Program-made: the position numbers and the translations under genes | Notes under the pieces: model-generated | What the model was told of the DNA's origin: nothing | Seen by the model: only the letters and a program-made list of their open reading frames with translations | The model's database searches: none | Assembly: GCA_913050305.1 (NCBI GenBank) | Contig: CAJXAS010000001.1 | Location: 1 to 55,785, forward strand | DNA from: an uncultured Polaribacter sp. | GTDB taxonomy: Bacteria; Bacteroidota; Bacteroidia; Flavobacteriales; Flavobacteriaceae | Direction: 5' to 3' | DNA length: 55,785 nucleotides | In this document: positions 42,981 to 51,969 of the stretch, piece by piece | Numbering within the stretch: position 1 is the first letter of the stretch | Layout of the letters: each line of letters opens with the position of its first letter

Positions 42981-44810
42981 TTAGGACAAAGATTGCATAG
43001 AAACTAATTTAAAATATTCGCCTTTTAAAGCTAATAATTCTTCATGTTTGCCTTGTTCTGCAATTTTTCCTTTCTTCATAACCACAATAGTGTCTGCTTT
43101 TTGAATCGTAGATAAGCGGTGTGCAATTACCAGAGAGGTTCTATTTTGCATCATTTTTTCTAGTGCAGTTTGAACCAATTGTTCAGACTCTGTATCTAAA
43201 GCAGAAGTTGCTTCATCTAAAATCATAATTGGTGGATTCTTTAAAACAGCCCTTGCAATAGATAAACGTTGTTTTTGTCCGCCAGAAAGTGTGTTTCCAC
43301 TATCGCCAATATTTGTTTCATATTTTTCAGGTAAATTCTGAATAAACTCATCTGCATTGGCAATTTGAGCAGCTTCTAAAATTGCTTCTTCTGTTGCAGC
43401 TTGCGTTCCTAATTTAATATTATTTGCGATGGTATCATTAAATAGAATGGAATCTTGAGAAACAATGCCCATTAAATTTCGTAAAGATTTTTTTGTAACG
43501 TCTTTAATGTTTTGGTCATCAATAAGCACCTCTCCCTTATTAACGTCGTAAAAACGAGTAATTAGGTTTGCTAAGGTAGATTTACCACTTCCAGATTGCC
43601 CAACTAAAGCAACTGTTTCGCCTTTATTAATGGTTAAAGAAAAGTCCTTTAAAACAAAAGTATCTTTATATTTAAAAGAGATGTTCTTGAATTCAATTTT
43701 ATTTATAAAACCATCTTTTAAAGCTGCATTAGGTTTGTCTTTAATACTGTTTTCTGTATTCAAAACTTCCATAATTCTTTCGGCAGAAGCCTCACCTTTT
43801 TGAATATTATAATAGGCAGTTGTAATTGCTTTTATCGGATTTAAAACGGTGTAAAACAAAACAATGTACCCGAAAAACTCTTCAGCTTTTAAGGGACTGT
43901 TATTCTCTAAAACTAATTTTCCACCATAATATAAAATAGCAATAATAGTTGCAGAGCCCAAAAACTCACTCATGGGTGAGGCCAGAGTTTTTCGATGTAA
44001 TACACTTGACATTAAGTTTCGAAACTTAGTTGTAGAAGTATTAAATTTTTCTTGAATTACTTTCTCAGCATTAAAACCTTTTATAATTTTTAAGCCAGTT
44101 AAGGTTTCTTCAATAAAAGATAAAAAATTACCAGTTTCCTTTTGTGCTTTGAGGGAATTTGCTTTTAGTTTTTTACTGATAGATGAAATTATAAATCCAG
44201 AAACAGGTAACAAAACAAATACAAATAAAGTTAACTTTACGCTGAGGATTAACATCATTGTTAAAGAAATAATTACGGTTAAAGGCTCTCTTACAATGGC
44301 CTCTAAAGAGGTTAGAAAAGAAACTTCAACTTCCTGTACATCTATTGTCATTCTTGCAATAATATCCCCTTTTTTCTTTTCAGAAAAATAGGCAAGAGGT
44401 AATGTTATTATTTTATGATATAATTTATCTCGGATATCTTTTACGATTCCATTTCTCAAAAACACAAGTACATAAGAGGCTAAATAGCGAAATAAATTTT
44501 TGAATAAGAACAGACTAAAGGTAAGTAAGCAGATAAAAAACAACACTTCAATAGCGCCTTCATTTTCTATTTTTTGAGAAATAAAATAATAGAAACTTTC
44601 TTTTGCATACGCAGCAATACTTCTGATACCTGTGTATAATGGAACTTTTATAACGGTGTTGTCTGTATTAAATAAAATGCCTAAAACAGGAATAAAAGCC
44701 AACACAGAAAGCACATTAAAGATCGCATAAAGTATGTTGAACAGAATGTTTAGAATTGTAAACTTCCGATACTTTTTCTCATATCTTAAAATGTCCTTAA
44801 AATAGCTCAT
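42981..44810 (-). CDS. MsbA-like ABC exporter (fused permease and ATPase)
   Basis: A 609-aa type IV half-transporter that works as a homodimer, probably flipping a lipid-linked glycan or exporting a hydrophobic compound. Six transmembrane helices lie in residues 1 to about 330 (ILFNILYAIFNVLSVLAFIPVL, LFFICLLTFSLFLFKNLF, VIISLTMMLILSVKLTLFVF). The ATPase domain has Walker A GQSGSGKST, Q-loop MGIVSQDSILF, signature LSGGQKQR, Walker B IMILDEATSALD and switch AHRLSTI. Its start overlaps the stop of the phosphosugar mutase (TAATG), so it is translationally coupled to sugar metabolism. Confidence 0.93.
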   Translation of the reverse strand: MSYFKDILRYEKKYRKFTILNILFNILYAIFNVLSVLAFIPVLGILFNTDNTVIKVPLYTGIRSIAAYAKESFYYFISQKIENEGAIEVLFFICLLTFSLFLFKNLFRYLASYVLVFLRNGIVKDIRDKLYHKIITLPLAYFSEKKKGDIIARMTIDVQEVEVSFLTSLEAIVREPLTVIISLTMMLILSVKLTLFVFVLLPVSGFIISSISKKLKANSLKAQKETGNFLSFIEETLTGLKIIKGFNAEKVIQEKFNTSTTKFRNLMSSVLHRKTLASPMSEFLGSATIIAILYYGGKLVLENNSPLKAEEFFGYIVLFYTVLNPIKAITTAYYNIQKGEASAERIMEVLNTENSIKDKPNAALKDGFINKIEFKNISFKYKDTFVLKDFSLTINKGETVALVGQSGSGKSTLANLITRFYDVNKGEVLIDDQNIKDVTKKSLRNLMGIVSQDSILFNDTIANNIKLGTQAATEEAILEAAQIANADEFIQNLPEKYETNIGDSGNTLSGGQKQRLSIARAVLKNPPIMILDEATSALDTESEQLVQTALEKMMQNRTSLVIAHRLSTIQKADTIVVMKKGKIAEQGKHEELLALKGEYFKLVSMQSLS

Positions 44811-46525
44811 TAATTTAGTTTCATTTCTTTTATAATTCGTTGAATTTTAGCATCTAAATCTGCTTCAACCTTTATAGCGTTTTTCTTAGCATCTAAAGAA
44901 GTGTTTACACTGAAGTAGAATTTTATTTTAGGTTCTGTACCACTTGGTCTTGCTGCTATTCTAGTACCATTGGCAGTTTGATAAATTAAAACATTCGATT
45001 TCGGTAAATCGATTTTTGTTACTTTGCCAGTAATTAAGTTTTTAACAGTAGATGCTTGATAATCACTTAGCGATACTACTTGTTCTCCATCAATCTCTGA
45101 TAACGGACTGTTGCGCATGTCACTTAACATTTGCTGAATTTCTGCAGCACCGTCCATTCCTTTTTTAGTGATTGCTATTAGGTGCTCTTTGTAAAAATTA
45201 TTTCTAAGGTAAATAGCCAATAATTCTTCATAGAAAGAACTACCGTTTTGTTTTGCATGTGCTGCAATCTCACAAGCTAATAAAGTAGCTGTTACCGCAT
45301 CTTTGTCTCTAACAAATTCGCCAACCATATATCCAAAACTCTCTTCACCACCGCCAATAAAATCTAATTCCGGAAAATCTTTCACCATTTTGGCAATCCA
45401 TTTAAAACCAGTTAAACCAACTTTAGTTTCAACACCGTAAGTTTTTGTTATTTCACCTACTAACTCTGTGGTCACAATGGTAGAACCTACAAATTGTTTT
45501 CCATTTATTTTACCTTCTTCTCTCCATTTTTTTAACAAGAATTCTGTCATAACAACCATTGTCTGGTTGCCATTCATTAGTTTCATCTTTCCATCGGTAT
45601 CTCTTACAGCAACTCCCAGTCTATCGCAATCTGGGTCAGTACCAATTACAATATCGGCACCAATTTTATTTGCCAAGTCAGTTGCCATTTTTAAAGCTTC
45701 TGGTTCTTCTGGATTTGGCGATTTTACCGTAGGAAAATCTCCATTTGGTACTCTTTGCTCTTCAACAATGTGCACATCTGTATACCCCGCTTTTGCTAAA
45801 GCATCTGGCACGGAAACAATAGAAGTACCGTGCAAAGAAGTAAAGACTACTTTTAAATTTTTTCGATCAATATTAGGAAACAAAGAACCATTTTTTACAG
45901 CAGCATCTATAAATATGTCATCTACTTCTTTGCCTATGGTTTCAATTAAAGTTTCATTTGCAGTAAATTTAATTTCAGAAAAATCTAAAGCATTTACGTT
46001 TGCTATAATTTTACCATCATGCGGAGGTACAATTTGTCCGCCATCTGCCCAATATACTTTGTAACCGTTATATTCTGGAGGGTTGTGAGAAGCCGTTAGA
46101 ACAATACCTGCATCGCAATCTAAATGTCGCACTGCAAAAGATAATTCTGGTGTTGCTCTTAAATCTTCAAATAAATAAACCTTTATATTGTTAGCAGATA
46201 AAACGTCTGCAACAATTTTTGCAAACTTTTTACTGTTATGTCTACAATCATAAGCAATAACTACTTTTAATTGATTTTTGTCTACATTTTCTATTAGGTA
46301 ATTAGACAAACCCTGTGTTGCTCTACCTAACGTATATTTATTAATTCTGTTGGTTCCTGCGCCCATAACTCCTCGCATTCCACCTGTTCCAAATTCCATG
46401 TTTTTATAGAATCTGTCCTCTAAATCAGGAGCATTAGTAGTAATTAATTGTTCAATTTCTTGCTGCGTTGCTGCATCAAAAGTAGCACTTAACCACTGCT
46501 TTGCTTTGTCTAGTATTTCACTCAT
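44810..46525 (-). CDS. Phosphosugar mutase (phosphoglucomutase/phosphomannomutase family)
   Basis: A 571-aa alpha-D-phosphohexomutase interconverting hexose 1- and 6-phosphates. Motifs: phosphoserine loop IVLTASHNPPEYNGYKVYW, metal loop GTDPDCDRLGVAV, sugar-binding GGGEESFGYMVGEFVRDKD, and C-terminal phosphate-binding RIAARPSGTEPKIKFYF. It has the long N-terminus (KQWLSATFDAATQQEIEQLI) seen in the PgcA-type group. Substrate preference for glucose, mannose or both is unclear. It supplies activated sugars for the surface-glycan genes around it. Confidence 0.94.
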   Translation of the reverse strand: MSEILDKAKQWLSATFDAATQQEIEQLITTNAPDLEDRFYKNMEFGTGGMRGVMGAGTNRINKYTLGRATQGLSNYLIENVDKNQLKVVIAYDCRHNSKKFAKIVADVLSANNIKVYLFEDLRATPELSFAVRHLDCDAGIVLTASHNPPEYNGYKVYWADGGQIVPPHDGKIIANVNALDFSEIKFTANETLIETIGKEVDDIFIDAAVKNGSLFPNIDRKNLKVVFTSLHGTSIVSVPDALAKAGYTDVHIVEEQRVPNGDFPTVKSPNPEEPEALKMATDLANKIGADIVIGTDPDCDRLGVAVRDTDGKMKLMNGNQTMVVMTEFLLKKWREEGKINGKQFVGSTIVTTELVGEITKTYGVETKVGLTGFKWIAKMVKDFPELDFIGGGEESFGYMVGEFVRDKDAVTATLLACEIAAHAKQNGSSFYEELLAIYLRNNFYKEHLIAITKKGMDGAAEIQQMLSDMRNSPLSEIDGEQVVSLSDYQASTVKNLITGKVTKIDLPKSNVLIYQTANGTRIAARPSGTEPKIKFYFSVNTSLDAKKNAIKVEADLDAKIQRIIKEMKLN

Positions 46526-46566
46526 TTTTAAATATAAATTATGGTATTAAAATGCAAATATACATT

Positions 46567-47523
46567 TTAGAAATTGAGTTTTTCTTTTATTGAATAGTGT
46601 TTTTCGTTGCTTTTGGTCTTAATTATTAATTCGCCAATAAAACCTGCTAAAAATAATAAAGTACCTAAAATCATTGAAGTTAAGGCAATAAAAAACCAAG
46701 GATTGTCTGTGATTAGAATTGTTTTAATGTCGTTAAAGACTTTGTATAATTTAAAAACACCAATATAAAATGCGGTTGTTGTTCCAAATAGAAACATCAA
46801 TGATCCCCAAAGACCAAAGAAATGCATTGGGCGTTTGCCGAATTTAGACAAAAAGGAAATGGTAATTAAGTCTAAAAAACCATTTATGAATCGGTCCATA
46901 CCAAATTTAGTAACTCCGTATTTTCTTGCTTGGTGTTGTACTACTTTTTCACCAATTTTAGTAAAACCCTCGTTTTTGGCCAGCACAGGAATATAGCGGT
47001 GCATTTCTCCACTAACCTTAACCGTTTTAATAACGATATTCTTATAAGCTTTTAAACCACAATTAAAGTCGTTTAGCTTTAAGCCAGATGTTTTTCTAGC
47101 AGCTGCATTAAATAATTTTGAAGGAATATTTTTTGTAATAACATTGTCATACCGTTTCTTTTTCCAGCCAGAAATAAGATCGTAATCGTCTTTTACAATA
47201 AGGTCATATAATGCTGGTATTTCATCCGGATTGTCTTGTAAATCTGCATCCATTGTTATGACTACAGCGCCTTTTGCCATTTCAAAACCGGCATCTAGAG
47301 CTTGAGATTTTCCAAAGTTTTTTTGAAAACGAATTCCTTTCACCCCGGAATTTGCTGCTGATAATTTTTCAATTACATTCCAAGAACTATCTGTACTACC
47401 ATCATCAATAAAAATAATTTCATACATAAAACGATTGGATTGCATAACTTTTGCAATCCAATCGTGTAATTCTTGTAAAGATTCTTCTTCATTAAGAAGA
47501 GGTATTATTACCGAAATATCCAT
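46567..47523 (-). CDS. Family 2 glycosyltransferase, polyprenyl-phosphate type (DPM1/GtrB-like)
   Basis: A 318-aa membrane-bound transferase that likely loads a sugar onto undecaprenyl phosphate. The catalytic half has ISVIIPLLNEEESLQELHDW, IIFIDDGSTDSSW and VVITMDADLQDNPDEIPAL with the DxD metal site. The acceptor-proximal HQARKYGVTKFGMDRFINGFLDL is typical for this group. Two C-terminal transmembrane segments follow (FFGLWGSLMFLFGTTTAFYIG and FFIALTSMILGTLLFLAGF). It is 41 nt upstream of the mutase gene, in the same strand run. Confidence 0.92.
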   Translation of the reverse strand: MDISVIIPLLNEEESLQELHDWIAKVMQSNRFMYEIIFIDDGSTDSSWNVIEKLSAANSGVKGIRFQKNFGKSQALDAGFEMAKGAVVITMDADLQDNPDEIPALYDLIVKDDYDLISGWKKKRYDNVITKNIPSKLFNAAARKTSGLKLNDFNCGLKAYKNIVIKTVKVSGEMHRYIPVLAKNEGFTKIGEKVVQHQARKYGVTKFGMDRFINGFLDLITISFLSKFGKRPMHFFGLWGSLMFLFGTTTAFYIGVFKLYKVFNDIKTILITDNPWFFIALTSMILGTLLFLAGFIGELIIKTKSNEKHYSIKEKLNF

Positions 47524-47587
47524 ATGTTGATATGAAGTTTAATCCTTTAAGTTATCATTTAAAACTTATAGAATTTAAATATATTGT

Positions 47588-48109
47588 TTAATACGTTTCT
47601 TCTTCTGATTTTTTCATAATAGCTGCACCAATAGCAGAAACTATAAAGCCACCAATAGCATAGCTAATAATTCCAACTGCGGCCATAATACCTGGAGTTG
47701 AAAAAGACGAAGTCATTTTATTTGCAGCTTCAATTTGTTCTTCAGTTAAACCTTGATCTAAATATGTTTGATTCTGGATTTCCATCATTTGATTCATGAA
47801 ATCAGGTTCAAGAAAGTTTATAAAAAGATATTGATAAATTACTACAATTAAACTACCTACAATAGCAACTCCAACACCAATTTTAACACCTTGACCCCAA
47901 GATAAAAAATTATCATTTGCTTCTTTAAATTGTTTTATACCATAAATAATTATTCCAATAAATATGATTGCATTTATTACAGATGCAGACCAATGAGGAG
48001 TTAAATGATTACCGGTAGCGTACAAAACAAGTGCAAAGAGAATACTTGCAACACCTAAAATGATACCATTGTTTACCATAAAACTTTTACTACTTACTTG
48101 ATTCTCCAT
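47588..48109 (-). CDS. DUF4199 family membrane protein
   Basis: A 173-aa integral membrane protein with four predicted transmembrane segments (GIILGVASILFALVLYATG, SVINAIIFIGIIIYGI, GVKIGVGVAIVGSLIVVIYQYLF, PGIMAAVGIISYAIGGFIVSAIGAAI) and an EQIEAANKM loop before the last one. DUF4199 proteins are frequent in Bacteroidetes and have no assigned function. It lies 64 nt upstream of the DPM1-like glycosyltransferase, an association I recall from other flavobacteria. It might be a subunit or membrane adaptor. Confidence 0.85.
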   Translation of the reverse strand: MENQVSSKSFMVNNGIILGVASILFALVLYATGNHLTPHWSASVINAIIFIGIIIYGIKQFKEANDNFLSWGQGVKIGVGVAIVGSLIVVIYQYLFINFLEPDFMNQMMEIQNQTYLDQGLTEEQIEAANKMTSSFSTPGIMAAVGIISYAIGGFIVSAIGAAIMKKSEEETY

Positions 48110-48250
48110 ATTTTCTTTATTTTAATTGTTTTACAAATATATTCTTTTCATTGAGATAGTCTTATTTTTTACAAATTATTATAAAATCTCAAAACAACAT
48201 ATTAGTAGTCAATACCTTAAAAATGTTACAAAAAATTAGTGTTTTTTTAA

Positions 48251-48280
48251 TTGTTTAAATAAAAAAAGCTTGTAAATTTG
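48251..48280 (+). promoter_or_regulatory. Promoter of the SRP RNA
   Basis: TTG (48251-48253), 19 nt, TAAATTTG (48273-48280), then C. The RNA helix begins 3 nt downstream, so the transcript starts at or near the mature 5' end. Confidence 0.82.
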
Positions 48281-48282
48281 CC

Positions 48283-48380
48283 ATGGCAAGTTCTACACAA
48301 CTAGCTCCCTTTGAATCCTCCAGGGCGGGAACGCAGCAAAGGTATTAGGTTGTAGCGGTGTGATGTAGGTAGCTTGCCAT
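48283..48380 (+). ncRNA. ffs: Signal recognition particle RNA, small bacterial type
   Basis: A hairpin RNA of about 98 nt that, with Ffh, targets membrane-protein ribosomes to the translocon. The ends pair (ATGGCAAG / CTTGCCAT). Near the apex, CCAGG-GCG-GGAA-CGC-AGCA shows the conserved GGAA tetraloop and the asymmetric internal loop that binds the Ffh M domain. CTTTG / CAAAG flanks it. The terminal helix is followed by six T, which can serve as the terminator. YidC at 21220 is a functional partner. Confidence 0.92.
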
Positions 48381-48514
48381 TTTTTATGCCCTAAATTCTC
48401 GTTTAGAGTTTTCTTTTTATTCTTTATATTATTTACCATTCTCTTTTTTTGATTCCTTAACTTACTTTTTCGATATTTGTATAATTATTGAATCTTTCAA
48501 TCATTTCATGTTTT

Positions 48515-49318
48515 ATGAGCAAAGTTGTTTTAGTTACGGGTGCTTCTTCTGGTATTGGAAAAGCGATTGCTACTTTTTTATATTCAAAAGGATATACAGT
48601 ATATGGTACAAGTAGAAATCCAAAAAATGAGAAAGATTTTTCTTTTGAATTGATAGCTTTAGACGTTTTGAAGTTAGATAGTATTAATTCTGCAGTTAAT
48701 TATATTTTTGAAAAGGAAGGGAGATTAGATGTGCTAGTAAATAATGCAGGAATGGGAATTACAGGACCTGTTGAGGAAACTCCTACAGACGAAATGCGTG
48801 CCGTTTTTAACACTAATTTATTTGGTGCTATAGATGTTATGAAAGCTGTTTTACCGCAGATGCGTAAGCAAAATGCAGGAGTAATTATAAATGTAACTTC
48901 TATTGCAGGGTATATGGGTTTGCCTTTTAGGGGTTTGTATTCTGCTACAAAAGGTGCTTTAGAAATTGTAACAGAGGCTGCAAGAATGGAAGTTAAAAAC
49001 TTCGGAATTGAGATTGTAAATGTGGCTCCTGGAGATTTTGCAACTAATATTGCAGCAGGAAGATACCATACACCAGTTTTTGCAAACTCTGCTTACAAGG
49101 ACAATTATCAGACTAATTTAGATTTAATGGATGCGCATGTTGGAAGCGGAATGGATCCGCTAGAAATGGCGAAAATTGTTTATAAAATAACCAATACAAA
49201 ACATCCTAAAATTCATTATAAAGTGGGTGGGTTTGTGGAAAAATTTTCAATTTTTTTAAAACGAATTTTGCCAGATAAGATGTACGAAAAGTTATTAATG
49301 AACCATTATAAATTATAA
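48515..49318 (+). CDS. SDR-family oxidoreductase
   Basis: A 267-aa classical short-chain dehydrogenase. NAD(P) motif VLVTGASSGIGKAIA near residue 5-18, VNNAGMG, catalytic Ser in VTSIAGYMG, and YSATKGALE giving the Tyr-x-x-x-Lys pair. TSRNP after strand beta-2 suggests NADP preference. The substrate-binding C-terminal part (PGDFATNIA, then HPKIHYKVGGFVEKFSIFLKRILP) resembles retinol/steroid-type SDRs, but the real substrate is unknown. The ATG at 48515 is used. An in-frame TTG at 48488 adds nine residues with no SDR match. Confidence 0.92.
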   Translation: MSKVVLVTGASSGIGKAIATFLYSKGYTVYGTSRNPKNEKDFSFELIALDVLKLDSINSAVNYIFEKEGRLDVLVNNAGMGITGPVEETPTDEMRAVFNTNLFGAIDVMKAVLPQMRKQNAGVIINVTSIAGYMGLPFRGLYSATKGALEIVTEAARMEVKNFGIEIVNVAPGDFATNIAAGRYHTPVFANSAYKDNYQTNLDLMDAHVGSGMDPLEMAKIVYKITNTKHPKIHYKVGGFVEKFSIFLKRILPDKMYEKLLMNHYKL

Positions 49319-49515
49319 CACGGTGTCTTGTTTATAAGTAGTAAAGAAATACTTCTATTACACTTCTTAATTAGACTTGCAAGTACTTATCTTTGTGCGA
49401 GGAATTGTAATATTTGTTTGAGTTTTTTTGTAATAAATGAACAAAAATCGAATGTATCCAATCCAACCGCAAAGGAATGCCCAAAAAAGAAACAATCACA
49501 ACTAAATAGATACAA

Positions 49516-50169
49516 ATGAAATTTTTTATTGACACGGCAAATTTAGAGCAAATTAAAGAAGCGCAAGCTTTAGGGATTTTAGATGGTGTAACCACAAACC
49601 CGTCTTTAATGGCTAAAGAAGGAATTACTGGTGAAGCAAATATTATTAACCACTACAAAGAGATTTGTGAATTGGTAGAAGGAGATGTTTCTGCGGAAGT
49701 AATTTCTACAGATTTTGAGGGAATGGTAAGAGAAGGTGAAGCTTTGGCTGCATTGAATCCACAAATTGTGGTGAAATTACCAATGATAAAAGATGGTGTA
49801 AAGGCATGTAAATATTTTTCTTCTAAAGGAATTAAAACAAATGTAACATTAGTGTTCTCTGCAGGTCAAGCATTATTAGCTGCTAAGGCTGGCGCAACAT
49901 ACGTTTCGCCATTTATTGGTCGTTTAGACGATATTTCTACAGATGGTTTAAATCTAATTTCAGAAATTCGTTTAATTTATGACAATTACGGATTTGAGAC
50001 TCAAATTTTAGCTGCTTCTGTGCGTCATACAATGCACATTATAGATTGCGCAAAATTAGGTTCTGACGTTATGACTGGACCTTTAAGTGCAATTGAAGGT
50101 TTGTTAAGACATCCATTAACAGATAGCGGTTTGGCAAAGTTTTTAGCAGATTACCAAAAAGGGAATTAA
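49516..50169 (+). CDS. Transaldolase-like fructose-6-phosphate aldolase (FSA/TalC type)
   Basis: A 217-aa class I aldolase of the small transaldolase group. MKFFIDTANLEQIKEA, GILDGVTTNPSLMAKEG, the Schiff-base Lys in PQIVVKLPMIKDGVKA, and NVTLVFSAGQALLAAKAGATYVSPFIGRLDDI are all family marks. In many bacteria these short enzymes are real transaldolases of the pentose-phosphate pathway rather than aldolases. Sequence alone does not decide here. The 197-bp upstream gap holds TATCTTTG (49388-49395), which would give a leader of over 100 nt. A strong terminator follows. Confidence 0.9.
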   Translation: MKFFIDTANLEQIKEAQALGILDGVTTNPSLMAKEGITGEANIINHYKEICELVEGDVSAEVISTDFEGMVREGEALAALNPQIVVKLPMIKDGVKACKYFSSKGIKTNVTLVFSAGQALLAAKAGATYVSPFIGRLDDISTDGLNLISEIRLIYDNYGFETQILAASVRHTMHIIDCAKLGSDVMTGPLSAIEGLLRHPLTDSGLAKFLADYQKGN

Positions 50170-50191
50170 CCTCAGTAGTTAATTTTTCTAT

Positions 50192-50241
50192 AAAAAGTCA
50201 GAAAGTAAAAAGGTTTACCTTTAAAACTTTCTGACTTTTTT
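50192..50241 (+). terminator. Intrinsic terminator of the transaldolase gene
   Basis: A long near-perfect hairpin. AAAAAGTCAGAAAGT pairs with ACTTTCTGACTTTTT, and a nested AAAGG / CCTTT stem sits in the loop. A T-run follows. Confidence 0.92.
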
Positions 50242-50291
50242 CATCTTTAAGAATTCTCTTAATAATAAAACATTATAACTTGCAAACTTTG

Positions 50292-50299
50292 TACCTTTG
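50292..50299 (+). promoter_or_regulatory. -7 box of menD
   Basis: TACCTTTG fits TAnnTTTG and lies 11 nt before the menD ATG at 50311. No TTG at 19 nt is seen, so support is moderate. Confidence 0.45.
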
Positions 50300-50310
50300 T
50301 ACCCTTATAT

Positions 50311-51969
50311 ATGTATCCAAAAAAAGAACTCGCACAAATTGTTATTTCAGCTTGCGCTCAATTTAATATTGAGACGGTTGTTATTTCTCCAGGTTCAAGA
50401 AACGCGCCACTTACTATAGGTTTCTCTAATCATCAAGAAATAGAGACATTAAGTATCGTAGATGAACGATGTGCTGCATTTTTTGCTTTAGGCATTGCGC
50501 AACAGACGCAAAAACCTGTGGCAGTTTTATGTACTTCAGGTTCTGCTTTGTTAAATTATTATCCGGCAGTAGCAGAAGCATTTTATAGCAATATTCCGTT
50601 AGTTATTATTTCTGCAGATAGGCCAAAACATTTAATTGATATTGGAGACGGACAAACTATTCGGCAAGAAAATGTATTTGCAAATCATATTTTATTTTCT
50701 GCAAATTTAATTGAAAACTCGAAATACAAAACTCGTAACTCTCAACTAATTGGCGAAGCTTTGCAAGTAGCTATATCGCAACAAGGCCCTGTGCATATAA
50801 ATGTTCCTTTTGATGAGCCTTTGTATGAAACAGTGTCAGTATTGAATGCATATAATTTTCCACATATCTCTTTAAGTTCTTTAGATAATTCTCATATCAA
50901 TTATAAGAAGCTATCGAAGTCATGGAATGTTGCCGAAAAGAAAATGATACTGGTAGGTGTAAATTATCCTGATGCAGATTTACATGTATTAATGGATTTA
51001 TATGCAGAAGATGATTCTGTTTTAATTTTAACAGAGACTACTTCTAATTTACGCCATGATAAAGCTATAGACTCTATTGATCAGTTAATTTTTTCTCTAT
51101 CAGATACTCAATTTCAAGATTTAAAACCAGATATTTTAATAACGTTTGGGGGTATGATTATCTCTAAAAGAATAAAGAAGTTTCTTAGAGATTACCAGCC
51201 AAAGGAGCATTGGAATATTGATGCTAGAAAAGCAACCAATACCTTTTTGTGTCTGTCTGAATTTATACAAATAAAACCGGTAGATTTCTTCTCTCATTTC
51301 AATGAGTTTATAAGACCTTTAAAAAGCGATTATCAGCCAAAATGGATTGCCTTTAGAGATGTAAGAAGAGAAAAGCATGCAGCTTATTTAAAAAATATAA
51401 AATACTCAGATTTTTCTGTTTTTGAACAAGTGTTGAATGCCATACCGGAGAGTTGTCAGTTGCAAATTAGTAACAGTTCTATTATTCGATATGCACAGTT
51501 ATTTTCGATGAAAGCTACTGTGAATATTTTTTGTAATAGAGGAACAAGCGGTATTGACGGAAGTACAAGTACAGCTATTGGAGCTGCATATGCTATTGAG
51601 CAACAAACTGTTTTTATTACAGGAGATTTAAGCTTTTTTTATGATGGTAACGGGTTATGGAATAGTAATATTCCTAAAAGCTTTAGAATTATTATAATTA
51701 ATAATTCTGGTGGCGGAATTTTCAGAATTATTCCAGGTCCAAAAGCTACAAATGCTGCACAATATTTTGAAACGCCACATTGCTTAACAGCAGAACATTT
51801 GTGTAAAATGCATCAGTTAGAATATCAAAAAGCGTATTCTACAGAAACGGTAACAAAAGAATTAAACAGATTTTTCGAAACATCTGACAAACCAAAAATA
51901 TTAGAGATTTTTACGCCAAGTGCAGAAAATGACCTAATTTTAAAAGATTATTTTAAATATATACAATAA
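50311..51969 (+). CDS. menD: SEPHCHC synthase (menaquinone biosynthesis)
   Basis: Thiamine-diphosphate enzyme of 552 aa. It condenses isochorismate with 2-oxoglutarate to 2-succinyl-5-enolpyruvyl-6-hydroxy-3-cyclohexene-1-carboxylate. Features are VVISPGSRNAPLTIGF, ALGIAQQTQKPVAVLCTSGSALLNYYPAVAEA, FDEPLYE, the C-terminal RGTSGIDGSTSTAIGAAYA and the ThDP-binding FITGDLSFFYDGNGLWNS, followed by IIINNSGGGIF. It is the first committed step of menaquinone synthesis. menB is 1.8 kb further on, and menF, menH, menC, menE and menA are not in the window. Confidence 0.96.
   Translation: MYPKKELAQIVISACAQFNIETVVISPGSRNAPLTIGFSNHQEIETLSIVDERCAAFFALGIAQQTQKPVAVLCTSGSALLNYYPAVAEAFYSNIPLVIISADRPKHLIDIGDGQTIRQENVFANHILFSANLIENSKYKTRNSQLIGEALQVAISQQGPVHINVPFDEPLYETVSVLNAYNFPHISLSSLDNSHINYKKLSKSWNVAEKKMILVGVNYPDADLHVLMDLYAEDDSVLILTETTSNLRHDKAIDSIDQLIFSLSDTQFQDLKPDILITFGGMIISKRIKKFLRDYQPKEHWNIDARKATNTFLCLSEFIQIKPVDFFSHFNEFIRPLKSDYQPKWIAFRDVRREKHAAYLKNIKYSDFSVFEQVLNAIPESCQLQISNSSIIRYAQLFSMKATVNIFCNRGTSGIDGSTSTAIGAAYAIEQQTVFITGDLSFFYDGNGLWNSNIPKSFRIIIINNSGGGIFRIIPGPKATNAAQYFETPHCLTAEHLCKMHQLEYQKAYSTETVTKELNRFFETSDKPKILEIFTPSAENDLILKDYFKYIQ

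Noticed and set aside
45468..46064. 198-aa plus-strand frame
   Set aside because: Antisense to the phosphosugar mutase, whose active-site motifs are intact.
49328..49519. 63-aa plus-strand frame upstream of the transaldolase gene
   Set aside because: No recognisable domain, Cys/Ile-rich composition typical of non-coding AT-rich DNA, and it overlaps the transaldolase start.
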